Assembly: GCF_030053135.1 (NCBI RefSeq)
Contig: NZ_CP125652.1
Location: 2,266,001 to 2,330,000 of the forward strand
Reading direction: 5' to 3'
Length of the DNA stretch: 64,000 bases
Origin: Rhizobium sp. BT04
Lineage (GTDB): Bacteria; Pseudomonadota; Alphaproteobacteria; Rhizobiales; Rhizobiaceae
Positions within the stretch are counted from its first letter, which is position 1; each line of letters begins with the position of its first letter. A program made the position numbers and the translations under genes. This document shows positions 39,130 to 47,449 of the stretch, piece by piece. The notes beneath the pieces are model-generated. The model made no database searches and had not been told where the DNA came from. It saw nothing but the letters and a program-made list of their open reading frames with translations.

Positions 39130-40383
39130 TCAGTGCGCCACCGCCGCCGCCGCCGCTTCGTCGATCAGCCGGCCGGTGCGGAAACGCTCCAGCGTCAGCC
39201 CGGCATTGAACTTGTGCGGCTCGTCGCGGGCGATCAGATGCGCAAAGAGATTGGCCGAGCCCGGCGTCGCCTTAAAGCCGCCGGTGCCCCAGCCGCAATT
39301 GACGTAAAGCCCGGGAACCGGTGTCTTCGACTGGATCGCCGAACGGTCCGGCGTATTGTCGACGATGCCGCCCCATTGCCGCATCATCTTGACGCGCCGG
39401 AACATCGGGAAGAGTTCGCAGATAGCGTCGAGCGTGTGCGTGATGATCTGCAGCCCGCCCGTCTGGGAATAGGAATTATACTGGTCGGTGCCGGCGCCGA
39501 TGACGAGCTCTCCCTTGTCGGACTGGGAGATATAGGCATGCACCGTGTTCGACATGACGACGCAGGGAAAGATCGGCTTCAGCGGCTCGGAGACCAGCGC
39601 CTGCAGCGGGCTCGACTGCAGCGGCACGCGCACGTCGGCCATGTTCATGATGGTCGTCGTATGGCCGGCCGCCGACACGGCGACCTTTTTAGCGCCGATG
39701 AAGCCGCGCGAGGTCTCGACCCCGGTCACCCGTCCGTCGGGGCCGCGGCGGATGCCGGTCACTTCGCAATTCTGGATAATGTGCACCCCGCGGTCCGAGG
39801 CCGCCCGCGCATAACCCCAGGCGACCGCGTCATGCCGCGCCGTGCCGCCGCGCCGCTGCAGTGCCGCCCCGTTGATCGGGTAGCGCGCGCTGGCCGAGAT
39901 GTCGAGCGGTGGACAATAGGCCTTCGCCTGCTCCGGCGTCAGCCATTCATTGTCGATGCCGTAGAGCCGGTTGGCATGGATATGCCGCTTGAAGGACTGC
40001 TGGTCGTGAATATTGTGCGAGAGCATCATCACGCCGCGCGGCGAATACATCACATTGTAATTGAGCTCCTGGGAAAGCCCTTCCCAGAGCTTCATCGAAT
40101 GCTCGTAAATGTGCATGCTCTCTTCGTAGAGATAATTCGAGCGGATGATGGTGGTGTTGCGGCCGGTATTGCCGCCGCCGAGCCAGCCCTTTTCGATCAC
40201 CGCCACATTGGTGATGCCGTGCTCCTTGGCGAGATAATAGGCAGCACCCAGCCCGTGGCCACCGGCGCCGACGATAACGACGTCGTATTCGGCGCGTGGC
40301 TCCGGCGAAGTCCACTGCTTCTCCCAGCCCTTGTGACCACGAAGGGCCTCCCTCGCCACGGCAAAAACCGAATATTTCCGCAT
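39130..40383 (-). CDS. soxB: Sarcosine oxidase beta subunit
   Basis: The 417-residue flavin subunit starts MRKYSVFAVAREALRGHKGW. It has an FAD-binding GxGxxG in YDVVIVGAGGHGLGAAYYLA, the conserved RGGTARHDAVAWGYARAA stretch and WGTGGFKATPGSANLFAHL near the end. It holds the sarcosine oxidation site. An AAGGAGAAGAAGGCGG tract ends next to ATG 40383 and decides the start; the frame stays open to 40629, but that stretch is non-coding. It is the first gene of soxBDAG. Confidence 0.96.
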   Translation of the reverse strand: MRKYSVFAVAREALRGHKGWEKQWTSPEPRAEYDVVIVGAGGHGLGAAYYLAKEHGITNVAVIEKGWLGGGNTGRNTTIIRSNYLYEESMHIYEHSMKLWEGLSQELNYNVMYSPRGVMMLSHNIHDQQSFKRHIHANRLYGIDNEWLTPEQAKAYCPPLDISASARYPINGAALQRRGGTARHDAVAWGYARAASDRGVHIIQNCEVTGIRRGPDGRVTGVETSRGFIGAKKVAVSAAGHTTTIMNMADVRVPLQSSPLQALVSEPLKPIFPCVVMSNTVHAYISQSDKGELVIGAGTDQYNSYSQTGGLQIITHTLDAICELFPMFRRVKMMRQWGGIVDNTPDRSAIQSKTPVPGLYVNCGWGTGGFKATPGSANLFAHLIARDEPHKFNAGLTLERFRTGRLIDEAAAAAVAH

Positions 40384-40501
40384 CCGCCTTCTTCTCCTTC
40401 GGGAAAGGGCTGTTCTCCGTGCCCATACAAATCGCAAATCCAAATGCGGCACAACGGCTCTTTTGCGACGCGTAAGAGCTTTGCTTTTGACACTAAACGA
40501 C

Positions 40502-40535
40502 ATGCCGCCGAAAAGCGCGCGGTTTCGGGCGGCAT
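40502..40535. other. Hairpin in the soxB/FecR divergent region
   Basis: ATGCCGCCGAAA (40502-40513) pairs with TTTCGGGCGGCAT (40523-40535), with one bulged base and a 9-nt loop. It lies about 120 bp upstream of soxB within the 295-bp divergent gap. A leader structure or operator is possible. I looked for a glycine riboswitch and saw none. Confidence 0.35.
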
Positions 40536-40678
40536 CGTGCCGTGCCTCCGAAGGCCGTTCGCCAGGATGAGGCAACTGACCTTTCCCGGGCCGCCGACCC
40601 GCTCCTAGCCCAAGTGGGCGAGAAGACAAGCAGTTACTAAAATGTTAATCCACCCTATGTTCCCGGGGTTGTTGTATC

Positions 40679-41686
40679 ATGTGGGGTCGGCGTTCATTAC
40701 TCCAGGCGCTTTGCATCGTGGTGGGCGCGCAACCGGCACTTGCCGCCGAGCCGGTCGGCCAAGCCGTCCTGATCAAGACGGAGGTGACGGGACAGAGCGG
40801 CCCGATCGAGGTCGACACCAGCGTTCATCGCAACGAGCGCATCAAGACATCCCCATCCGGGCTTGGCCAGTTCCTGTTTCGTGACGGCACGAAGCTTGCG
40901 GTCGGCTGGGGTTCATCGGTCGTGATCGACAAATATGTCTTCGATGATTCCCAATCGGTCAAGAAGCTCACCATCAGGGCGGCAAAGGGGACATTCCGCT
41001 GGGTGAGCGGCAGTTCCAACTCCTCGGCCTACCAGATCCTCACGCCCGCCGGCACGATCGGAGTGCGCGGCACCGCTTTCGATTTTTACGTCGGTCCGGA
41101 TGGCACGACCGCCGTCGTTCTGTTGAATGGCGCGGCCCAGTTTTGCGGTCCTGGCGGCTGCCGACAGTTGCAGCAGCGCTGCGATTGCGTGGTGGCCAAG
41201 CCGAACGGCAATATGTCGGCAGCACGCCGGGTCGATCCCAGTGTTCTCGAGACGCTCGGGAATCCCCGCGCCCTCCCTTTCCTCTCCGGCAATCAGCGGC
41301 TTGCAGGCGGTATCGGCATGCTCGGCGGCTGTAATATGGCGTCAGTCGCGCCGGAAAGAAAAGACAGACAACGGCCTCCGCCGGCGATTGCGCCCGCTCC
41401 GCAAAGGCAGGACCCGCCACAGAAGCAGGCCGAGCCGCAAAAGGAGCGGCCGACCAAGCCCGACAAGCCGCATCACGATAGGCCGTATCACGATAGGCCG
41501 TATCATGACACGCCGGATAGGCCTGACAAGCATGAGGGCCATGGCCGCCATGACGATGACGGAAAGCCGGGAAATCACGGCGAGGATCATCGCGGCCACG
41601 ACCGCGACCATCATGGACATCGCGATCGCGATCATGACAACGATCGGAGCCACGACATGGGGCGGAATTTCAACCGCGGCCGTTGA
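40679..41686 (+). CDS. Secreted FecR-domain protein with His/Asp-rich tail
   Basis: The 335-residue protein has a signal peptide (MWGRRSLLQALCIVVGAQPALA) and a FecR-type beta domain at about 50-160: FRDGTKLAVGWGSSVVIDKY, GTFRWVSGSSN and TPAGTIGVRGTAFDF. A Pro/Lys linker follows, then a tail of about 75 residues very rich in His and Asp (HDRPYHDRPYHD, HGHRDRDHDNDR) that could bind metal. A 15-bp tandem repeat at 41473-41502 encodes part of the tail. It ends 6 bp from the convergent CHASE2 cyclase; FecR proteins often accompany CHASE2 proteins. Confidence 0.85.
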   Translation: MWGRRSLLQALCIVVGAQPALAAEPVGQAVLIKTEVTGQSGPIEVDTSVHRNERIKTSPSGLGQFLFRDGTKLAVGWGSSVVIDKYVFDDSQSVKKLTIRAAKGTFRWVSGSSNSSAYQILTPAGTIGVRGTAFDFYVGPDGTTAVVLLNGAAQFCGPGGCRQLQQRCDCVVAKPNGNMSAARRVDPSVLETLGNPRALPFLSGNQRLAGGIGMLGGCNMASVAPERKDRQRPPPAIAPAPQRQDPPQKQAEPQKERPTKPDKPHHDRPYHDRPYHDTPDRPDKHEGHGRHDDDGKPGNHGEDHRGHDRDHHGHRDRDHDNDRSHDMGRNFNRGR

Positions 41687-41692
41687 GGCCTA

Positions 41693-43867
41693 TCAGTCGG
41701 CGGCGCTCTTTTCGATCACCTCCGGCACCTCGCGGAAATGATCGGTCCTGCCGGATATGCGCTGGTAGAATTCCGTCAGAGCGCCGGTCACCTGCACCGC
41801 CCTCAGCTTTGCCGTACCGATAAGCTTCCGGCTGTTCCGCGAATGCGATTGCAGGGCCTGCATCAACTGTCGATGAATGACTTCGAGCGCGGCGAATTCC
41901 TGGGATGCCGCCACCCGTTCATCGCCGACAACAGCAAGGATCTGCGTCCGGCTGCTCTTCCCCTTGAGTGGAAGGGCTCCCGCCTCGATCAGCGCCATTC
42001 CCCGCACTGACCGTGCCGTGCTGTCGGAGATGAGGATATCGAAGCCGACTTCCTTGCAGCATGACTCGATGCGGGCCGCGATGTTGACGGCATCGCCGAC
42101 CGCCGAATAGTTGAAGCGGGTCTTGGCGCCCATATTGCCGACGCAGGCAAGGCCGGTATGGATGCCGATGCCGATGCCAACCTCCTGCTCGGGCCCGAAG
42201 CCAAAGGCATCGCCGGCGTTCAATTCGACGAGCGTTTCACGCATGGCAAGTGCGGCGCGAACCGCCTTGGTTGCGTGATCGGCCACATCGACGGGCGCAT
42301 TCCAGAAGGCCATGATCGAATCGCCGATGAACTTGTCGAGCGTGCCTTCATTGGCCACAACATGGCGGCTCAGCGCATCGAGCAGGGTGTTGAGGAACGC
42401 GACGACATCCGTCGGCGCCAGCCGCTCGCTGATTTCGGTGAAGCTCCTGACATCGACGAACATCACCGTCAGCTCGCGGTCGTCGCCGCCGAGGCGCAAT
42501 GCATCGCGGGTATGCTCGATGCGATGGAGCAGCGATGGAGAAAGATATTGCCCGAAGGCGCGCCGCACCGCCCGCCGCTCCCGGTCGATCACCAGGATTC
42601 GGAACGAAGTCGCGGCAAAATGGATGATCGATCCGCTGACGATCGGCGCCAGCGGGTCGAAAAGGAGCCCCGCATAGAGAAACGACAACCAGGATGCCAA
42701 AAGTGCCATTGCCGTAATCAGCAGGCCGCAGATCAGCGCGACCGCCGGGCTGACGAAGGTCGTCACCACGACGAGCAGGCATCCGAGTACGGCAATCATC
42801 AGGATTTCCAGCCCGTCCGCCCAGTCCGGCCGCGACAGGAACTGGCCGGAGAGGATCTGCTCGACCGCCTGCGCATGCAGCGAAACGCCGGGAACGTTCT
42901 CGCCGAGTGCGGTGACGCGAATGTCCTGCAGGCCGGCCGCCGATGTGCCGACGAAGACGATGCTGCCGTCGATGGCGGCCGCGACCTCGGGAGAGGCCCC
43001 TTCGGCCGCAAGCACCTGCCGGGCGGATATGTACCGCTCGGCCCGGTCGGGGCTGACATAGAGCCAGAGTTCGCCCGCAGCCGTCAGCGGCACGACGAAA
43101 TCCCCGATCTTTACCGATGCCATGATGCCGGCGCGATCGGGCGCGCCTGACAAGACATAGGTCGATACTCCCTGCGCGACGCGAAGAGCTTCGATGGCGA
43201 GATTGGGATAGAGCTGCTGGCCGTCGGTCAGGAACAGCGGCACCGCCCGCACCACCGGCGAGGGGTTGCCGGGATTGAGGCTGATATGGCCGAGCCCCGC
43301 CGCATTGGCCTCCAATTGCGGCCTGAGCGGCGTCGAGGCGCCGAGATAGGGAGGAGCCGAGACGGGGCTTTCGCCTGTGAAGGCGAAACCCGCCTTCACA
43401 GGCGGCCGGTATTTGCCCTCGTTGGAAAGGCCAAAGCCGAGGACGACGGGCTTCTCGGCAATCGAGCGGGCGAATATCTCATCATTGTCAGGCAATTTCC
43501 TAGCAAGGGAAGGATCGACGCCCGCGACCTCGCGGACGACATTGCGCGGCGACAGCCGGTCCGGCTCGGCGAAAAGAATGTCGAAGGCGATGGCCGAAGC
43601 GCCCATTTGAGAAAGCCGGTCCACCAGCAGCGCCATCCGGTCCCGCGGCCATGGCCATTGGCCGAATTCGCGCAGGGAAGCTTCGTCGATGTCGATCACC
43701 CGGACAGGCATCGGTTCGAAGGTCCTCGGAACCAGCCGCTGATATTCGTCGAACGTCACGCCGCGGATCAGCTTGAAAATCCCGGGATCGCCTGCCCGCA
43801 GGACCGTGAGCAGAGCCACGATCGCCAGGCCGATAACGACACCGATTTGCTGCGCGCGCGTCATCAT
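41693..43867 (-). CDS. CHASE2-domain transmembrane adenylate/guanylate cyclase
   Basis: The 724-residue protein has an N-terminal helix (about 8-25), a large extracellular CHASE2 sensor (about 30-340; RVIDIDEASLREFGQWPWPR, IVFVGTSAAGLQDIRVTAL) and three membrane helices at about 345-420. The class III cyclase domain at about 465-650 has both metal aspartates, LTVMFVDVRSFTEISERL and KFIGDSIMAFW, and the late VGDAVNIAARIES. It should make a cyclic nucleotide in response to a periplasmic signal. Start ATG 43867 or 43864; the frame is open to 43915. Confidence 0.92.
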   Translation of the reverse strand: MMTRAQQIGVVIGLAIVALLTVLRAGDPGIFKLIRGVTFDEYQRLVPRTFEPMPVRVIDIDEASLREFGQWPWPRDRMALLVDRLSQMGASAIAFDILFAEPDRLSPRNVVREVAGVDPSLARKLPDNDEIFARSIAEKPVVLGFGLSNEGKYRPPVKAGFAFTGESPVSAPPYLGASTPLRPQLEANAAGLGHISLNPGNPSPVVRAVPLFLTDGQQLYPNLAIEALRVAQGVSTYVLSGAPDRAGIMASVKIGDFVVPLTAAGELWLYVSPDRAERYISARQVLAAEGASPEVAAAIDGSIVFVGTSAAGLQDIRVTALGENVPGVSLHAQAVEQILSGQFLSRPDWADGLEILMIAVLGCLLVVVTTFVSPAVALICGLLITAMALLASWLSFLYAGLLFDPLAPIVSGSIIHFAATSFRILVIDRERRAVRRAFGQYLSPSLLHRIEHTRDALRLGGDDRELTVMFVDVRSFTEISERLAPTDVVAFLNTLLDALSRHVVANEGTLDKFIGDSIMAFWNAPVDVADHATKAVRAALAMRETLVELNAGDAFGFGPEQEVGIGIGIHTGLACVGNMGAKTRFNYSAVGDAVNIAARIESCCKEVGFDILISDSTARSVRGMALIEAGALPLKGKSSRTQILAVVGDERVAASQEFAALEVIHRQLMQALQSHSRNSRKLIGTAKLRAVQVTGALTEFYQRISGRTDHFREVPEVIEKSAAD

Positions 43868-44154
43868 CTCTCCACGCGTCCCCTCCCTCGGCCGACCGAG
43901 TAGAGCGGCCCGCATCTGCCGACAGACAGGCTACGCCGCTTTCGGTCCGAACGCCATTCGCCACATGCATTAGCAGCACGCTCTTTTCAGCCTCCCCGTT
44001 CTGCTTTTACGGGGCGGCAGGGAGGTCTCGTCAATCTCGGCCACCCGCCAGTTTTTGGTCGAGCTTTTGCCGGGATGGCAAGGCTTCGACCTTGCCGGGC
44101 GCGCGGCGAAATGTTCTTGTAGCGATCGAAAATCGCATGGTTTTTTCGAGAGGA

Positions 44155-45744
44155 ATGGAGGTCGCCTTGATTTCCGAAACCGCCGCGCGTCGCAGCGGCT
44201 ACTGGCTGATCGTCGTCGTGCTGGCAATGCTCGCCGGGCTGCCTCTGGCCGTCTGGCTCGATATCAGCGATCTCTCCGGAAATACCCTTCGGCGTCAGGC
44301 GCGCGACATGAGTTCGCTGATATCGAGCATCCGCTCCTATTATTCGGCCAATGTCGTGGGCCGTGTTCTGGCCGCCCACGCCAGCGGCGCGACCGAAGGC
44401 ACTGTTGTCTCTCACAACTACGCCAATATTCCAGGCGCCATCCCGCTGCCGGCCACACTGTCCCTGGAGCTCGGCGACGTCATCAAGGAGCAGCAGGCCA
44501 ATATAACCTACCGTTTCGTCTCCGACCTGCCGTTCAAGAGCCGCGCATCCCACGAGCTCGACGATTTCGAGACGAAAGCGCTCGCCGCGTTGCGCGCCGA
44601 TCCGCAGCAGACGCTGAACGACCTCACCCGTGTCGGATTGACCGATACTCTGCGATTCATTACCCCCGTGGTCATGGGCCAGGCCTGCGTTGCCTGCCAC
44701 AACAGCCATCCCGAAAGCCCGAAGACCGATTGGAAGGTGGGCGACGTGCGCGGCATTCAGGAGGTCATCATCAGGCAGCCCTATGCGGGCAACGTCTTCG
44801 CCTTCAAATACCTGCTCTGTTATTTTCTGTTCGTCGCCATTATCGGCATCAGCTTCATTCTACTCCAGCGGCAGCAGGCGCGCGCGATCCACAGCGCCAA
44901 CCGGGATCTGGAAACGGCGAACGAGTTCCTCGCCAGCGTTTCCCTGAAGATTTCGCGTTATCTCTCGCCGCAGATCTACAAAAGCATCTTCTCCGGGCAG
45001 AAGGACGTCGTCGTCCATACCGAGCGCAAGCGCCTGACGATCTTTTTCTCCGACATCAAGGATTTCACCGCGACGACCGAGCGCCTGCAGCCGGAAGCCC
45101 TGACCGAGATGCTCAACGAATATCTGACGGAGATGTCGAACATTGCTCTGGAATATGGCGGCACGGTGGACAAGTTCATCGGCGACGCGATGCTGGTGTT
45201 TTTCGGCGACCCGGAAACCAAGGGTCCGGAGGAGGACGCGAAAGCCTGCCTGCGCATGGCCGTCGACATGCAGCGCCGTCTCGGCGAACTCAAGGACAGA
45301 TGGCGCAGAAACGGCACCGAAGAGCCTTTCGTCGTCCGCATGGGCATCAACAGCGGCTATTGCAACGTCGGCAATTTCGGCAGCAACGACCGCATGGACT
45401 ATACGATCATCGGGGCGGAGGCCAACCTCGCAGCCCGGCTGCAATCGATCGCCCAGGGAGGAGAGATCGTCATTAGCTACGAAACCTACGCGCTGGTGAA
45501 TGAAATCGTCGCGGCCCATTCGCTGCCGCCGATCACGATGAAGGGCATACAGCGCGAGATCGTGCCCTATGCGGTGGATGGGCTGACGCTCGGTGCAGAT
45601 CATAAGAGCCGCGTCCTCAGCGAACACCTCGCGGGCCTCGACCTGCATCTGGATATGAGCCGGCTGGAGCCTGCCGATCGCCTCCGGGTCAGGTCGGCCC
45701 TCAAAGAGGCGATCGCCGCGCTGGACGAAGCCGCGGGATCGTGA
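44155..45744 (+). CDS. Membrane cyclase with periplasmic DUF3365-type haem-motif domain
   Basis: The protein is about 529 residues. It has a helix at about 16-36, a periplasmic domain to about 215, a second helix (LLCYFLFVAIIGISFILL) and a class III cyclase domain from about 290 with both metal aspartates (TIFFSDIKDFTATTERL, KFIGDAMLVFF) and the late IIGAEANLAARLQ. The periplasmic part fits DUF3365/Tll0287-like domains and has a c-type haem motif Cys178-Val-Ala-Cys181-His182 in QACVACHNSHPES. It may sense redox or gas. The start is uncertain: 44137 and 44092 are in frame and no good ribosome binding site marks any of them. Confidence 0.82.
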   Translation: MEVALISETAARRSGYWLIVVVLAMLAGLPLAVWLDISDLSGNTLRRQARDMSSLISSIRSYYSANVVGRVLAAHASGATEGTVVSHNYANIPGAIPLPATLSLELGDVIKEQQANITYRFVSDLPFKSRASHELDDFETKALAALRADPQQTLNDLTRVGLTDTLRFITPVVMGQACVACHNSHPESPKTDWKVGDVRGIQEVIIRQPYAGNVFAFKYLLCYFLFVAIIGISFILLQRQQARAIHSANRDLETANEFLASVSLKISRYLSPQIYKSIFSGQKDVVVHTERKRLTIFFSDIKDFTATTERLQPEALTEMLNEYLTEMSNIALEYGGTVDKFIGDAMLVFFGDPETKGPEEDAKACLRMAVDMQRRLGELKDRWRRNGTEEPFVVRMGINSGYCNVGNFGSNDRMDYTIIGAEANLAARLQSIAQGGEIVISYETYALVNEIVAAHSLPPITMKGIQREIVPYAVDGLTLGADHKSRVLSEHLAGLDLHLDMSRLEPADRLRVRSALKEAIAALDEAAGS

Positions 45745-45789
45745 CCGGATGGGGCAAGCGTGATTTTTCCGCCCGCTTCCCATATCCAT

Positions 45790-45818
45790 CTGGACTTCCC
45801 GTACCCGATCTGCTATCT
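45790..45818 (+). promoter_or_regulatory. Candidate sigma-70 promoter of rpsU
   Basis: CTGGAC at 45790-45795, 17 bp, then CTATCT at 45813-45818 matches the rhizobial CTTGAC-N17-CTATAT consensus at 10 of 12 positions. It is about 100 bp upstream of rpsU, predicting an untranslated leader of roughly 95 nt. Confidence 0.55.
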
Positions 45819-45918
45819 CGCATCACCAATCGCAAGGCTACGGCCGCGCGAACGTTATAGTTTTGCCCCTGGCGCTGCGCCGCCGCAGGCAGCAACCAAC
45901 CAAAGGAACGTGATTCTC

Positions 45919-46134
45919 GTGCAGGTACTTGTCCGCGATAATAATGTCGATCAGGCTCTCCGCGCTCTCAAGAAGAAGATGCAGCGCGAAGGCATTTTCC
46001 GCGAAATGAAGATGCGCGACTACTACGAGAAGCCGTCGCAGAAGCGTGCTCGCGAAAAGGCAGAAGCTGTTCGCCGCGTTCGCAAGCTGGCCCGCAAGCG
46101 CGCCCAGCGCGAAGGTCTGGTCGCAGCACGCTGA
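45919..46134 (+). CDS. rpsU: 30S ribosomal protein S21
   Basis: A 71-residue basic protein ([20 protein letters not shown], then [20 protein letters not shown], then an Arg/Lys-rich tail ending QREGLVAAR) with the S21 pattern. S21 helps mRNA binding on the small ribosomal subunit. The start is GTG 45919, with AAAGGAAC about 10 bp upstream; another GTG at 45910 would add three residues. It is monocistronic, with its own promoter at 45790-45818 and a strong terminator at 46174-46205. Confidence 0.95.
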   Translation: MQVLVRDNNVDQALRALKKKMQREGIFREMKMRDYYEKPSQKRAREKAEAVRRVRKLARKRAQREGLVAAR

Positions 46135-46173
46135 GCGTTGCTGTCGTTTTTTTGACGTTTTCAGATGCATTGT

Positions 46174-46205
46174 GGCGGGGGCGATAGGTTCGCCGCCGCC
46201 TTTTT
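46174..46205 (+). terminator. Rho-independent terminator of rpsU
   Basis: Stem GGCGG-g-GGCGA with TCGCC-g-CCGCC around a 5-nt loop, followed by T5. It lies 39 bp after the rpsU stop. Confidence 0.85.
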
Positions 46206-46266
46206 AGTTTGCCGCTGAATCGCATGTCCGCATAGCGGATGTGCCGCATGGGGAAAGCGAGCCCGA

Positions 46267-47136
46267 ATGGCAGTCATCACCTTCAATCCGTCCCGCGCTT
46301 GGCGCTTGCAGAAAACCGCCTTCCTGCCGGCTTTGGCGCTGGCGGCAATATTCGGCCTTGCAGGCTGTGAGACGACCCCCACCTCCGATGCGGTCATCAG
46401 CATCGACAAGGCGCAGGGCTCGGAAGAGAATATCGCGTCGCTGACGGCTGTTATCAACGCCAACCCCAGGGATCCCGAGGGCTACAATGTCCGCGGCTCC
46501 GCCTATGGCCGCGGCGGCGAATTCCGCAAGGCGCTGAACGATTTCAACACGGCGCTGCAGATCAATCCGCGGTTTTTCCAGGCTTACGCCAACCGCGCCC
46601 TCGTCTATCGCAACATGGGCCAGCAAGCCCAGGCGATTGGCGACTACAATGCTGCCCTGCAGATCAATCCGAGCTATGACGTCGCCTATATCGGCCGCGG
46701 CAATGTCTATCGCATGGCCGGCCAGGACGATCAGGCCTTCAACGACTTCGACAAGGCGATCCAGCTCGGCACCACCGATGGCCGCGCCTATCACAATCGT
46801 GGCCTGATCTATCAGAAGCGCAATCAGCAGGACAAGGCGATCGACGACTTCTCGAAAGCGATCTCGCTCGCGCCGAATTCCGCCGAGCCCTATAACGGCC
46901 GTGGCATTTCCTATATCGCACTGAACGACGACGACAACGCGTTTGCCGATTTCAACCATGCGATCGAGCTCAACGGCAACATCGCCGAATCCTGGGCCAA
47001 TCAGGCCCTCGTCTACGAACGCCGCGGCGACAAGGCGAAGGCCGCTCGGTCCTATCGCCACGCGGTCGGCCTCGATCCCAAATACCAGCCGGCTCGCGAC
47101 GGCCTTGCCCGCGTCGGCGTCGCCCCAGCCGGCTAA
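46267..47136 (+). CDS. TPR-repeat lipoprotein (NlpI-like)
   Basis: The 289-residue protein has a lipoprotein signal peptide with lipobox LAGC at about residue 33-36, then six to seven TPR repeats of 34 residues (each with the AYxNRGxxY pattern, for example NPRFFQAYANRALVYRNMGQ). It should be anchored to the membrane and act as a protein-binding scaffold in the periplasm. The repeats resemble NlpI-type lipoproteins. The phrase VIYNANP-like start (AVINANPRDPEGYNVRGSAY) opens the array. A hairpin at 47150-47169 follows the stop. Confidence 0.87.
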   Translation: MAVITFNPSRAWRLQKTAFLPALALAAIFGLAGCETTPTSDAVISIDKAQGSEENIASLTAVINANPRDPEGYNVRGSAYGRGGEFRKALNDFNTALQINPRFFQAYANRALVYRNMGQQAQAIGDYNAALQINPSYDVAYIGRGNVYRMAGQDDQAFNDFDKAIQLGTTDGRAYHNRGLIYQKRNQQDKAIDDFSKAISLAPNSAEPYNGRGISYIALNDDDNAFADFNHAIELNGNIAESWANQALVYERRGDKAKAARSYRHAVGLDPKYQPARDGLARVGVAPAG

Positions 47137-47449
47137 CGATATGGTCGGGCGGCAGGAGCGATCCTGCCGCAAAAGCGGCCGCACGACCTCAAAACGAGAC
47201 GCAGCAAAAGATCCGCCGCTCTCGACCACCTGTCATAGTATGTTGCAACCTGCTCTTGCTCCCCCTAACATGGCGCTGCTTCGATAGCCCGCTATCGGGC
47301 ATTCTAAAACGAGTTGAGGGCGGTTTGCGAGAGATGCGGATCTTTGCTTTCCTGGCCGCAAACGAAAACCGTTGCGGGCCGCGCGCATTACAGCGCCGCG
47401 CGTCTTTTCAGACGGGCAAAAGACCCTGTAACACTCTGTGGCGCACCAG
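47137..47449. other. Intergenic region with several hairpins
   Basis: The 313-bp gap between the TPR lipoprotein and the HWE kinase. Besides the hairpin at 47150-47169 it has GCCCG/CGGGC (47287-47300) and GTCTTTT/AAAAGAC (47402-47424). The last one sits 26 bp before the kinase start and could affect its translation. No gene is supported here. Confidence 0.45.
47150..47169 (+). terminator. Hairpin after the TPR lipoprotein gene
   Basis: An 8-bp perfect stem CGGCAGGA / TCCTGCCG with a 4-nt loop starts 13 bp after the stop codon. Only a short A-run follows, so it is a weak terminator call. Confidence 0.45.

Noticed and set aside
40384..40629. N-terminal extension of SoxB by about 80 residues
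   Set aside because: The extension is Arg-rich without domain features, and the strong ribosome binding site sits at the family start at 40383.
40384..40678. Glycine or other riboswitch upstream of soxB
   Set aside because: I looked for paired glycine-aptamer cores and saw only one bulged hairpin.
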